Source: Agelas oroides
Lineage: Eukaryota; Porifera; Demospongiae; Agelasida; Agelasidae
Length of the DNA stretch: 64,000 nt
Assembly (NCBI GenBank): GCA_949130485.1
Contig: OX422196.1
Location: forward strand, 206,001 to 270,000
Direction of reading: 5' to 3'
Shown here: positions 1 to 14,392 of the stretch, one piece after another
How positions within the stretch are numbered: position 1 is the stretch's first letter
How the letters are laid out: every line of letters begins with the position of its first letter
Notes under the pieces: generated by a model
Seen by the model: only the letters and a program-made list of their open reading frames with translations
Database searches by the model: none
Told to the model about the DNA's origin: nothing
Translations under genes and position numbers: made by a program

Positions 1-55
1 ATAATAAATTATACATGCAGCTAGTTTTGTTCCAGTGCAGAGCCAAGGAATGTGA

Positions 56-2617
<2,562 letters not shown>

Positions 2618-2689
2618 CACAAGGCCAGACTATAACTAATTAGCCCCGCCCACAATTAGTTGTGTCGTCTGGAGGTCAATGGTCTACTA
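2618..2689. promoter_or_regulatory. Shared HAAO/MED6 divergent promoter
   Basis: Only 72 bp separate the two start codons, so promoter and both 5' UTRs must overlap here or extend into the genes. A GC-box-like CCCGCCC lies near 2646-2652, beside an AT-rich CTAATTAG motif. No TATA box is evident. A shared promoter is inferred from spacing. Confidence 0.55.
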
Positions 2690-4055
2690 ATGGAGACTGC
2701 TTCAAAGCCCAGTGGGAGCCAGTTACTGGCGACATCGTGGTTTGACAGCGCCCAGATTCCTGGGCTCAACCAGCACAACGTCGTGGACTACTTCTGTAAC
2801 CACAGCAATCCATTCTACGAACGCACTTGCAACAATGAGGTCGTACGCATGCAACGTGCTGACCCCGCCCAACTCCTGTGAGTTAATAGCAGCTTGTGAC
2901 GTACGTAATGCCTCCCCCTTCACCTCCTCCCCCCTCCCCCCCCCCCCCACACACACACACACGCACACACTTACAGTAAAATGGAGGGGACAGAGTACAT
3001 GCTGTTACATGTGCAGGAGCCAATTCTCTATGTCATTAGAAAGCTGCACCGACAGTCCCCAACCAAAGGTGACGTTGCCAGTAGAGCAGGGGTCACACAG
3101 GACTGTTAAAGGATGTGATTACCATTCTATGCAGTGACGCCTCTGGCAGACTACTATATATTGGAGGGGGTTGTGTACCAGTGTCCAGACCTATGGTCAG
3201 TCATCCACTCCAGACTGGTCAGTATGTCTTGCGCTACCTAGTTGTACCACCCAATGATTGCTCCTTCTCACTTCCTGTAGCTCTCGATGCTACACCTGGT
3301 CAACACTGCCTTTGCTGAAAGTAAGTTACCCACCATGTGCAGAGCCATATCCACTGACCCATGTCTTCCCACACTGCTCCCCCACACTGCTCCCCCTCTC
3401 ACTGTAGCCATCTCCTATGCTCGATATGACCCGAATAAAGATTATTACTGGGAATTTCCCGAGGACAAAGAAGGTTGGAACCTTCCCTCAACCCCACACA
3501 GTGTCCCTCTTGTGGTTGAGGACATTGTTAATCCTGTGTTTCATCTTGTGTTGGTTTGAGATGGTGGTTGTCTTCCCCACCAGTTGATCAGAGTTCCAAG
3601 TCAGGCCGCCAGGCTCAGTCTGGGGACGAACCAAGTGAGATGCAGCGCAGAAGAGTAGACGTGCTGCTTAGTGAGGTGGTGAAAAAGTTTCCTCCCAAAG
3701 CCTTCACAGGAAAAGTGAGTAGATGAATGTTGCGATTGTAAGAACGCATGATAACGTCATTTTTATTGCAAAGTACCTGCCAAGTGGTCAGGGTATCATG
3801 GTACTGTTGTTCTGATTTTCTTTTATACAGGAGGGTGGAAAGCCACTGGTTGGTAAGTACTGTTAATTGCTGTGCCATCGATCGTTTCTTGTGTGACCAT
3901 CTCCCCATTGCTCAGTTGCTGGAGAGAAGCCAGAGAAGCCCCGAGTGCTTCCTGAGGCCAAGGAAGGAATTACAGCAGCCGTGGTGGGGACAAAAAGACC
4001 TGGACAATTTGTAGCCGACAGCAAAATGCCAGATCCAAAGAGAAAACGACTATGA
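2690..4055 (+). CDS. MED6: Mediator complex subunit 6
   Basis: Head-module subunit of Mediator, the nuclear coactivator linking transcription factors to RNA polymerase II. Eight exons: 2690-2877, 2977-3068, 3135-3217, 3281-3320, 3408-3473, 3584-3714, 3831-3852 and 3916-4055. Phases agree throughout and give 253 residues; human MED6 has 246. The diagnostic N-terminal stretch [17 protein letters not shown] is near-identical to the family, followed by the LADYY and FAEtISYARY blocks of the Med6 fold. A basic tail (PKRKRL) ends the protein. The ATG at 2690 is preferred over upstream in-frame TTG because it starts close to the conserved WFDS motif. Introns are very short. The gene converges on YIPF4, with stops 84 bp apart. 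Confidence 0.96.
2938..2972. repeat. Poly-C / CA simple repeat in MED6 intron 1
   Basis: A C-run followed by (CA)n lies immediately before the exon 2 acceptor and serves as its pyrimidine-rich tract. Confidence 0.8.
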
Positions 4056-4139
4056 TCCTAATTCTGTCCTTCCACGCAGATCATTGAGAAATCACATCAA
4101 AACCACATTATTGAGTTGTGTACAAGGTGCCAATGACTG

Positions 4140-5368
<1,229 letters not shown>

Positions 5369-5497
5369 GTTTCAAGTCTATACTATCCAGGCTCCGCCCA
5401 ATAAGTCGAATACCTGCAGGGGCAAAGGGCAAATTAGGTTTGAGCGGGCATTTGGCGGGAATCGTTTAACTCGTGGGGACGGAGGTCATATTGAACC
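5369..5497. promoter_or_regulatory. YIPF4/EXO1 divergent promoter with E2F-like site
   Basis: 129 bp between the two start codons. TTTGGCGGGAA at 5451-5461 is a full match to the E2F/DP consensus and lies 37 bp before the EXO1 ATG. A GC-rich CTCCGCCC is near 5391-5398. EXO1 is an S-phase repair gene, so the site is plausible; activity is inferred. Confidence 0.5.
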
Positions 5498-6332
5498 ATG
5501 GGTATCACAGGTTTGTTGCCCTTCCTGAAGAGCATCCAAAGAGATGTTCATGTGTCCTCTTTCAAGGGCAAGAAGGTAGCTGTGGACGCCTACTGCTGGC
5601 TGCACAAGGGCGCCTATTCCTGCGCCATGCAGCTGGTAATGAAGACAGAAAAACTCGAGAGCCTGTAAGTAGGGGGTGCAAAGTGGCGCCTTAATTACTT
5701 ACACTATACACTACAGGTAGCTCGGAGAGAAGGAGTTAATACAGAGCTGTTGTACACTGAGTGAACCAGCCGATTGTATTACATCTTCTCTCCTGTTTTC
5801 CTTCAGACCATTCATCAGGTACTGCATGAAGCGAGTGAACCTCTTACGTCAGTATGACATCACTCCTGTCGTGGTATTTGATGGAGGCTACCTCCCCACC
5901 AAGTCCAGAGTAGAAAAGGACAGAAGAGAGTAAGCAACTCATCCTCTTGAAACTGATGCAATGGTGGAGTTTTAATTGTCTGCTGGGCTGTGTGTGTGTG
6001 TGCAGGAAGAGGGACGCTTATCTGCAGAAGGGGAAGGCACTTTTGAAGGAGGGAAAGAAGTCGGAGGCTGTTGACTGCTTTCAGAAATGTGTTGACGTTT
6101 CACCTGAAATGGCTCTTGCATTTATCAAGGTGAATTGGTTTGTGTATACTAAGAGTTTTCTGACTCACAAGGATAATGGTCTATTGCCAGGAGTGTCGCA
6201 GGACTGGGATTGAATGTATTGTTGCCCCCTATGAGGCTGATGCCCAGCTAGCCTACTTGTGTAAGGAAGATATGGTGGATCTGGTCATCACTGAAGACTC
6301 AGACTTACTCGTGTTTGGGTGCCAGAGGGTAT

Positions 6333-6363
<31 letters not shown>

Positions 6364-9300
6364 GTGAGGGTGAGGGTGGGAATAGTACCATCTTACCAGA
6401 CACTATTGCCTCTGATCTGTTCTTGTTGAAGCCATCTGACCATACTGAGGATAAGATATGGCTTCAGTATTGGTAAGAAAATATGTAGGGCTTTGGGTTT
6501 GTTATATAGCAGTGTGGCAACTACATTTGCAGCCATGAAGTATTAGCAATGTGTGAGTCAGTGTAGGCAAAATACATGCAATGTGCTATTTTTGTCAGTG
6601 CAGGCAAAATACATGCAATGTGTGAACTGGTGCTAATCACTGAAGCTATTTTTGTCAGTGCAGGCAAAATACATGCAATGTGTGAACTGGTGCTAATCAC
6701 TGAAGCTATTTTTGTCAGTGCAGGCAAAATACATGCAATGTGTGAACTGGTGCTAATCACTGAAGCTATTTTTGTCAGTACAGGCAAAATACATGCAATG
6801 TGTGAACTGGTGCTAATCACTGAAGCTATTTTTGTCAGTGCAGGCAAAATACATGCAATGTGTGAACTGGTGCTAATCACTGAAGCTATTTTTGTCAGTG
6901 CAGGCAAAATACATGCAATGTGTGAACTGGTGCTAATCACTGAAGCTCAGTGCAGGCAAAATACATGCAATGTGTGAACTGGTGCTAATCACTGAAGCTA
7001 TTTTTGTCAGTGCAGGTGCTGTTTAAGATGGACGATTCTGGAAACGGGAAGCTGGTTGAGCTCCGGGATCTTGGAAAGGCCAACAAATCACTGATTGTAA
7101 CCACATGTCAATCAACCTGGAGTATGCTGTATAGTGTATGATGGTGTTGTGTACTGCCTATGCAGGGGTTTACGCAGGACTCCTTCCGTCAGATGTGCAT
7201 CCTGTCTGGGTGTGATTACCTCTCCTCTGTGCCGGGAGTTGGACTGGGGAAGGCCTTGAAGTTCATGAGAAAATTCAACCAGAATCCGTACAAGGTAGGA
7301 CACTGAGAAGAGACATAGCACTTGTAGCAACTCCAATTTCTGATGCTAAAAATTAGCCTCGTTCCCAGGCCCCGCCCAGCTTTCCATTGCTTGCAGTACA
7401 GAAAAGCAGTAGAGGGAGAGCCTGGGAACAAGGCTAAAAATAGCGACCTTGTGATGTTTGATGGTGTTCACAGGTGATCAAGTGTCTGCAGTACGAAACG
7501 GGAAAGGTTCCGAAGGACTATGAGGACAATTTCCGCAAGGCAGAGTATACTTTCCTCTATCAGCTTGTGTTCAACCCTCGCACGCAGACGCAAGTACGAC
7601 TCAACGACCTTCCAGATGATGTCGACCCCAAAGACTTTGAGTTTGCTGGAATGTATCCTACCAATGAGCACATATGAACTGTAGTGCACACCAGTTTGTG
7701 TTGTTTCTCTTTAACTATGTTCAGTGAATCCTCACCACGGAAGGCCATACACATGGCCCGGGGGAATGTTAACCCGATAACACATGAGGTGATGGACACC
7801 TTCTCCCCATCAAAAGTGAGTCAAGTCGGTGATACATCTGTGTGTGTGTGTGTTGACTTGTAGCACTTATTGACCATTCTCCTCTTAGGCTCCTCCGCCT
7901 AAGTCCACTTCCTGGAGTGCCTCTGCAATGGGCAGTGCTGGTCGACCCCTCCCCCTGGCAGGAACACAGACCACAATCACTCTTTCCTCCACAGGAAGCT
8001 CAAAGAGGCAATTCAGACCACCCAAGAGGAGGCGTAAGCAACCCCCCTAACGTGACACCAGACATGTTGCCTTGTTACTGTCTTACTTATTCTACAGACC
8101 TAGCCCCAGCTGAAGATGCATCATTGAAAGATGAAGAGCTGCAGGCAATGTACCTCAACTCCACCATCTCTGAGGTACCTGGGGGCTGGGTAATGACGGT
8201 GGGTGGTGATTGGTGTTGGCTTGTTCTTCAGGAGCCCTGGCACCTGGATGTTGCTTCACCAGCAAGCAGAGATGTGAGCCCAGCTGGGAGGTTGGGTCGG
8301 GCAAAGACAGGTAGTTCTCTAGTTCAAAAACCCATGGTGGTGTCCAGGTAAGCACCGATATTGTGTTCACAGAAGTATCCTGTTGATGTCGTCTCTTTTG
8401 TTCACAGGTTTTTTGCCACAAAGACTCCGGATGAGTGCACACCCTCAGAAGTGGAACCTTCTCAACAGAGAGTAGCTGTGAGAAAACTGAGATTACTTTC
8501 AGAGGAGACGGAGGAGACGGAGGAGATGGAGGACTCAAGCTTGGGTAGTCAAACAAGCTCAATGGATGTCCGTAACAGTGCAGAAGATCCAGTGGCCAAT
8601 GAACCTTTGTCAGAACCTTTGTCAGAATTGATTCCAGAGAGTCCCATTGTTCATGTTCCTCCCTCTCACCACTCACCTGACCCTCACAACCCTGCCAGGA
8701 AGTGGCTGCAGTTTACGTCAACACTAGAGGACAACTTTGGCTTCTCAAAGGCCAAGAAGAGGAAGTTGGAACAGTGTGAACTGTCACACAATGAAATGCC
8801 CACACCCACTACCTCACTTCCTGTGGGACCCAACACAGCAGAACCCTCTCAGAGTATGGGAAGCCAGTCTCAAAATGAGAGTGGCAGTGAGTTTGAAGGA
8901 AGCTCTGAACACAGCCATGCTCGGCTTATAGAAACCAACTCGTACATGTCATCAGAAGATTTTATCACAACTGCTGAAAGTTTGGAGAGTACTGACTGCT
9001 CCCAGCGTACCTCTGAACTATTGGACACACAGTGCAACAGTTCACAGGACTGTGAGGTGGGAGAGAGCTTAGAGATAAATGCTGTGGACCTTACGGAGGA
9101 TACTGCAGAGGGACATTCAAGTAGCAGCTTTGGACAGCCATCAATGGTATGTTAATATATACAGTCATAGTTACCATGGGAACAAAATATTTGAGCTATT
9201 TTAGACAAGTGGTTGCTAGTGACTGTGACCGCTAGAGCTTGCCAGTAACGTGTAGTTCATGTAGCAACACAACGCGTAGACTAGCTTCTTTCCTGTCTTT

Positions 9301-9612
9301 AGCTTTTGAGTCTAATTACCTCAAGGTCTTCTGAGAAGAGGAAGAAAGGACTCAAAGTTGGTAAGTCATGCTGGCATATGCACCTGAAGATCTTTGTCTG
9401 GCTGTGAGGGATCTCTCTTTTTGTGTAGGTCTGCAAAAACCAGGATCAAGATCAAACTTTAAGGTTCCGAGGTCCTCCACACCTGGCATGAAGCAGAGCT
9501 CACTGGCTTCCTTCATGTACACAAGGTAAATTAACATATTATGTTACTGCACACATGCTTGTGTATCTGGTATACCTCGTCCTTCCCTTTCAGGAGGCCA
9601 CAAATGGAATAG
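5498..9612 (+). CDS. EXO1: Exonuclease 1
   Basis: Nuclear 5'-3' exonuclease and flap nuclease of the Rad2/XPG family, acting in mismatch repair and double-strand-break resection. Fifteen exons: 5498-5664, 5807-5929, 6006-6129, 6191-6328, 7016-7096, 7166-7294, 7474-7652, 7725-7815, 7889-8033, 8098-8174, 8232-8347, 8408-9146, 9303-9360, 9429-9525 and 9594-9612, giving 760 residues. The XPG-N start [11 protein letters not shown], the DAYCWLH motif, XPG-I ([23 protein letters not shown]) and the helix-two-turn-helix [16 protein letters not shown] carry the catalytic acids. The C-terminal half is Ser/Glu-rich and disordered, with a basic KAKKRK patch. SRFF near residues 456-459 resembles the MLH1-binding MIP box. 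Intron 4 is expanded by a 60-bp minisatellite; intron 6 holds a foldback element. Confidence 0.96.
6337..6380. repeat. Telomere-like GAGGGT tract in EXO1 intron 4
   Basis: About seven GAGGGT-like hexamers begin within 10 bp of the exon 4 donor (6329). The sense strand has regularly spaced GGG runs and could form a G-quadruplex. Confidence 0.8.
6577..7015. repeat. 60-bp minisatellite in EXO1 intron 4
   Basis: Six near-perfect 60-bp units at exact 60-bp spacing (6601, 6661, 6721, 6781, 6841, 6901), flanked by partial copies. Each unit contains CTATTTTTGTCAGTGCAG, a good 3' splice-site sequence. The last partial copy supplies the real acceptor of EXO1 exon 5 at 7014-7015. One unit has CAGTACAG instead. 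No unique spacers, so not CRISPR. Confidence 0.93.
7353..7436. mobile_element. Short foldback element in EXO1 intron 6
   Basis: TAGCCTCGTTCCCAGGCCC ... GCTTGCAGTACAG ... GAGCCTGGGAACAAGGCTA. Typical member of the family. Confidence 0.8.
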
Positions 9613-9769
9613 TTGCAGTGGGTTTGTTTGGCAATTATTTTTTACACAGCCATGTATGATTCATTGTATACATGATAAAAGTTTACGATAGAGAAAACGG
9701 AATGTTCTTTGTTGTCCTAATACATACATGATTACAGAGTACAGGTGTCATGTCCGTATACCGGCAGGC

Positions 9770-12754
9770 TTAGCAAACCTTCTCTATGGCATTCAGGATC
9801 CTATGGTTAAAATAAATTATGGAGTCAAATCAAAAGCATTGAAGTGATGGACAGTTGGTAAATACAAACACTTGTTTTCACATACGTTTGTGTATCCACT
9901 CCTGCCTCACAGAGGTTTGACAGAGCGTACACATGGCGTAGGGCATACTCCACCTAACATAACCAAACAAGATGTAAATAATAGTTATTGGTTAGTGAGA
10001 GTTTTCCCATACCTTGCTAAAGGAGAAGCATTTCTCAGAGAAGCTCTTCACTGCAGGTTTGTAGCAGTCAAACTTGGTTGGCTTGGCTGGCTTGCCCAGG
10101 ATGGAGTCCGCATTCTCATCAGTGACAGCCTTGCGCACTATCTCTTCCATTGTGGAGCGAACCTTTTCACGCAGCTGCAGGAAACAGTAACCCTCAGGTG
10201 TATACATAATCATATTATGGTTTATTCATAGTAGGCTAATAGCCACCAAGGAACATCATTTTCTGTATCATGTGGTAATAAGTGCTTGAACACAAAGAAA
10301 GCTAGCTGCCTGTGGAGTTTCGAATCTGCCGTGTAGTGTGGTGCCTGCCTGACCAGTTTCTTTGTTGTGTATATACCACGCAGGTTTCTTAGTAAGGATT
10401 CCTGCCTCCGCATGACCACACTGGCATTTCCTTACATGTCATGTGATACTACTGATGTTTAAAATTCAAACCACCCACACTGACCCCCTCCCAGTAAGAT
10501 TATGTCATGTACTACTGGTGCTTATATATACATGACCCAACTACACACGCCTACCATGAGCTCCTCCATGAGTTGCTCCTCGTGCTTCTTCTTCTGCCAG
10601 TAGTCAGTTGTACCGTGGATCTTGTGCATTAGAACAGCAATTGGAACATCCCCTGAGGGGACGGCATCACGCTTGTCACTTGGAGAGATCTACACGTGTG
10701 AGTAAGGCCGCTTTAAATAAAAGCTTTTCAACAATTCACCAGGAAGTTTACGTTATACAGTTTGTACATGGGCCAAATTGAAATATTAACCTACTAACTT
10801 TCTTGTGGTCATGCTTGTTAAACTATTTAAATGTATACCTCCCCCCCCTCCACTTTGGTGATCCATCATGACAGCCCCTAGAATGTTAGTCCAAACAATT
10901 CAGTGTGGCCTAGAGGAGAAATAGCCCGTTTCTAGTATACCCCCTACCACCTATGAGGGTAATCAGTTATGACAGCCCCTAAATGCATTATGCCAGCACT
11001 TCAATTGCTCTTGGAATTTGGTAACAAGACATCTGGTGCCTAGGGCTTCATACCACATTTCCAATGGCATGTCCGTTATTCTTGGCTCCCATAAACACCT
11101 GCAATGGATCACTGTCAAATTCCTGCACAAAGAGTGGGGTAATGAGAGCTGTAATCACATGCGAAGCTCAGTTGTGAGTTGTTGAGTTGCCTACCAGGTC
11201 ACCGTACTGCATGACATGACTTGTGTTTGTCTCTTTCTTCACAACTTTGTACAGTTCCTCCAAGGACTCGGCAGCTGTCCCATCCTATTAGATAGACATT
11301 TTAAACAATTGCATGCTAGTAGAGGGATAAGATCCCTTACAGAGTCCACATTCTCCATCCAGTTCACACTGAATACGTCTCCAAGATAAGTCTCAAGTTT
11401 CGAGTCATAGTAGCAAGCATAGGATGATTCGTGAGGATTGGCTGCAGTTACTGCATACACTACAGAACCAAAAACACATTGTAGTCACTCCACCTCATCC
11501 CCAGTCCTCTGCTCCACCAACCCCATGCAGTTTAACACACCATTATCAGTGGAAGACAGGTCCACAAACATGGATCCAGATTCACAGGCCTCAACAAACA
11601 ACACCATCTGCTTAAACTTTTTCTGGGAGTGCATTTTCTTGATGACATCATTCAACTCTTTCGCAGTCAGCTATAAGAGATTGTATTGCAGTTATTATTG
11701 CAGTGAATGGAGAGAACAAGCTCTATCAACTCTGTTACCTGATCATCAGGGAAGGCTACAATTCCTGGAGCTCCATGATCCACAAAGTTCACAAAAACAT
11801 AATCGTTTGGGCCACTGCAACATGGAAATGACATAGTTTCAAACATTAACTTTTACAATAGTATACTGACTCCCCCACGCACCTTCTGAGAACCTTGCCA
11901 CTGCCAACCTTAGACACAGCCTCTGCATTGCCTTGCAGGATATTCAGGAAATTTTCTGGAGTCACTTCCTGTGCAAACAACAGATGCATGATGCAATGTA
12001 TGTTATGGTGAAATTGTCCTTGGCTGTGTTCTCCCATATAAACATCAAAAAGACTTTAGTCTAGATATGCTGTTCAAGGAATGTAGCATAATTAATGCGT
12101 TTTGCAGACCTCTTTAGTGTAGTCGTGAGGAACTCCAGGATACACATTTGGGCCATTTATCTAAAGCCAGAGTGAAGGGAATGTTGTCATCATTGAAGGG
12201 TATACTAGCAATAAATAGTTTATAAGTACTGCACTCACATGATTTATGATGACTCCCTTGTCAGGATTACTGTGGGTAAATGAATTATATATTTAAATCC
12301 CATTTGGCTGATCTCCCAAAAGGAGATGTACAAACAAATAATAGGATTTAACCCTGGGACTTTTGTTTGCTGACATCAATGGTACTAAGTCTAAATAGGA
12401 CTCACTCAGGGCTCTGAGCAATGTCATCGTACATCATGACCACAATGTTTTCATCCGGCACTCCGTGCTTCTTGAGGATCTGATAGGCATGGCACAGATC
12501 AGCCTGCAGAGAGATTTCCACAAACTAGTAAACTACAGTAGCGCAGCAGGTTTATCGATAATCCATCCAACATAATCACTGATATGCACATAAATAAATG
12601 TAAATACCTGATGGCGATAGTTCATCCATGTGTTCGAACCGGCAACAAGTAGCGCATAAATATTTCCGCCGTCCGTGCTGTTGAGCCGCCGCGGGAGCGC
12701 CAGGGTCCCAGCGCTCGCACAGAGGAGCAAGACTGCCGCCAGGGAGACGCGCAT
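9770..12754 (-). CDS. LGMN: Legumain (asparaginyl endopeptidase)
   Basis: Lysosomal C13 cysteine protease that cleaves after asparagine and matures other lysosomal enzymes. Fourteen exons: 12608-12754, 12406-12503, 12239-12269, 12110-12160, 11883-11968, 11739-11814, 11541-11670, 11341-11459, 11195-11284, 11054-11122, 10555-10689, 10013-10174, 9886-9953 and 9770-9800, giving 430 residues; human has 433. Residues 1-20 form a hydrophobic signal peptide. The catalytic dyad is His151 in NFVDHGAPG and Cys192 in VEACESGSM; the substrate-pocket block [15 protein letters not shown] follows. The C-terminal prodomain keeps paired cysteines and ends in VC. The RGD found in the human enzyme is QGN here. 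It converges on EXO1, with stops 157 bp apart. Confidence 0.96.
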
Positions 12755-13587
12755 CTTGAAGATTGTGTGATATTAAAATACTGTGTTTATTGAAACTTTT
12801 TTTTCAATGGGATCAACGCGACCTCTCAGACTCTCTCACACCAGCACCAGAATTTCTAACACGAACTTTAATACAGCGAGAGCAAGCTTCCGGTCGGCCA
12901 ATGTGACGTCACAACTAGTAGGCCTAGTCGAGTCTAGCTCGCAAGCCAGACCAGCACGGATCGCTTTCAGTATCGAAGCGGCGTTTATGAGTGTCGATTA
13001 TGCACGGCCCTTACCTCAAGTGACCACTGTACGTAATTTGTACCGTCTGTGAACTAGCTAGCCTATAGTCTTGCGTAGCCAGACTCTCGCAGGGAACTGC
13101 CCAACACCCACCCTAACTTAGCCTCGTTCCCAGGCCCTGCGCGTTCGTCGCTTGCAGTACGAAATTCGCGCAGAGGGCCTGGGAACGAGGCTACCCTAAC
13201 TGGGGTGGGCGGTAAGTAGGCTGCGCACCGCAGAGTTTACATTGCTTCGTGATAATTGCAGCTTGTCTATATGTCTAGTGTGTGTGAGGCTTCGTTTACT
13301 TGATACGTCCCTATTATGGCTAGCCTTGTACCCAGGATCCTCCCCATGGGGAGGAGCCTGGGTACGAGGCTAATTATAGGAGCACAATATAAACGCTGTG
13401 GCCGTGTGCATGGCCAAAAATATATAGCTACCTGGAATATCCAGTAACATAGGTACCTGCCTGGTAACCACTGCTAGAGGAGGTCCTAACCCTTCATATA
13501 CTTCATGCATCACAATTTTTAGCTTTTTGGGAATCCATATGGTTAAACACATGCATGCAGTTCAAAACTACATAATGAGTATCATAT
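12755..13587. other. Intergenic region between LGMN and the small membrane protein gene
   Basis: 833 bp between two minus-strand genes. It holds the LGMN promoter side (GACGTCA, a CRE-like site, at about 12904-12910), copies of the CCAGACTCTC motif also seen in HAAO introns, and two short foldback elements (13119-13193 and 13321-13372). I see no coding exon. Confidence 0.6.
13119..13193. mobile_element. Short foldback element, GCCTCGTTCCCAGGC family
   Basis: Arms read TAGCCTCGTTCCCAGGCC and its near-perfect inverse, with GCTTGCAGTA in the loop. A related copy with GTACCC arms lies at 13321-13372. Confidence 0.8.
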
Positions 13588-14276
13588 TCACGTCACTGCA
13601 TAGTCAGGAGGGTAGAAGTCTACTAAAACTATTTCTTGTATGATTCTGATCAGCAGCGAAACTAAAGATAGACCTGCAAGATCAGGGAAAAAACCAACAG
13701 TTTCTGTATGTTGAAAATACTGGTAGATAATACAGCTAGCTACACATGTACAAAGTATCTAAAGTAGCTATCTAAATTCTTTTTATATAGCTACTATCAG
13801 GCTTTGCATAAAAAGAGTAGTAGCTACCTGCTGATTATTGTTACTGCAATATAATACCACGACAGCCTTTTGTTAGAATACCACCTCACCACACGTTAAT
13901 ACTTCACACATATTTATTCAATTTTCCCAAACTTACCTCCAGCTACAATAGCTAGGCTGGATAGTATGTGGCGCCTTGATTCAAAAGAATGTACAAATCC
14001 AAAAAGTGCAAGATAGAAAGATACTGCATGCAACACCTGTGGAACAAGTTAAAATAATGTCAGTCTCTGCATGCTTTTCATGCAACACAGTCATCTACTC
14101 ACCATAACTGTGGTGACGGCATTGTGCGTTGTTTTCTCAGGTTTTTCAAGAACTAACAACAGTACGAGGTCTATTATGCCAGTCCACATCAGCCCAATTG
14201 ACAAGAGGAGCGATGAGACCACATAGAATAACTTCTTACGGTGGGAGAAAGACTTATAGAACCTGTCCCTCTTCAT
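13588..14276 (-). CDS. Unrecognised small multi-pass membrane protein
   Basis: Three exons (14103-14276, 13937-14036, 13588-13673) join in phase to give 119 residues. The first ~16 residues are basic (KRDRFYKSFSHRKK). Hydrophobic stretches at about residues 17-43, 53-75 and 83-108 suggest three or four membrane helices. A short tail, DFYPPDYAVT, closes the protein. All splice sites are consensus, so it is a real gene candidate even though I cannot assign a family. Its start lies 116 bp from the divergent CABLES start. It could be a diverged member of a small TMEM family, or the reading could lack a downstream exon. Confidence 0.65.
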
Positions 14277-14392
14277 CTCTCGCTGTCATTGCTCCAGCTC
14301 CTCCCCCGAGTGCATGCAGCAGCGCAGTGGGCGGGGTTACTAGGAGACGCACGCGGTTACTGGTATAACCCCTTACGTTCCCAATTTGAAAA
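14277..14392. promoter_or_regulatory. Divergent promoter, membrane protein / CABLES
   Basis: 116 bp between start codons with a GC box (GGGCGGGG, about 14329-14336) and the pyrimidine-rich CTCCTCCCCCG. No TATA box. A shared promoter is inferred. Confidence 0.5.

Noticed and set aside
6577-7015. Regular 60-bp direct repeats as a CRISPR array
   Set aside because: The whole unit repeats without unique spacers, in an intron of an animal gene.
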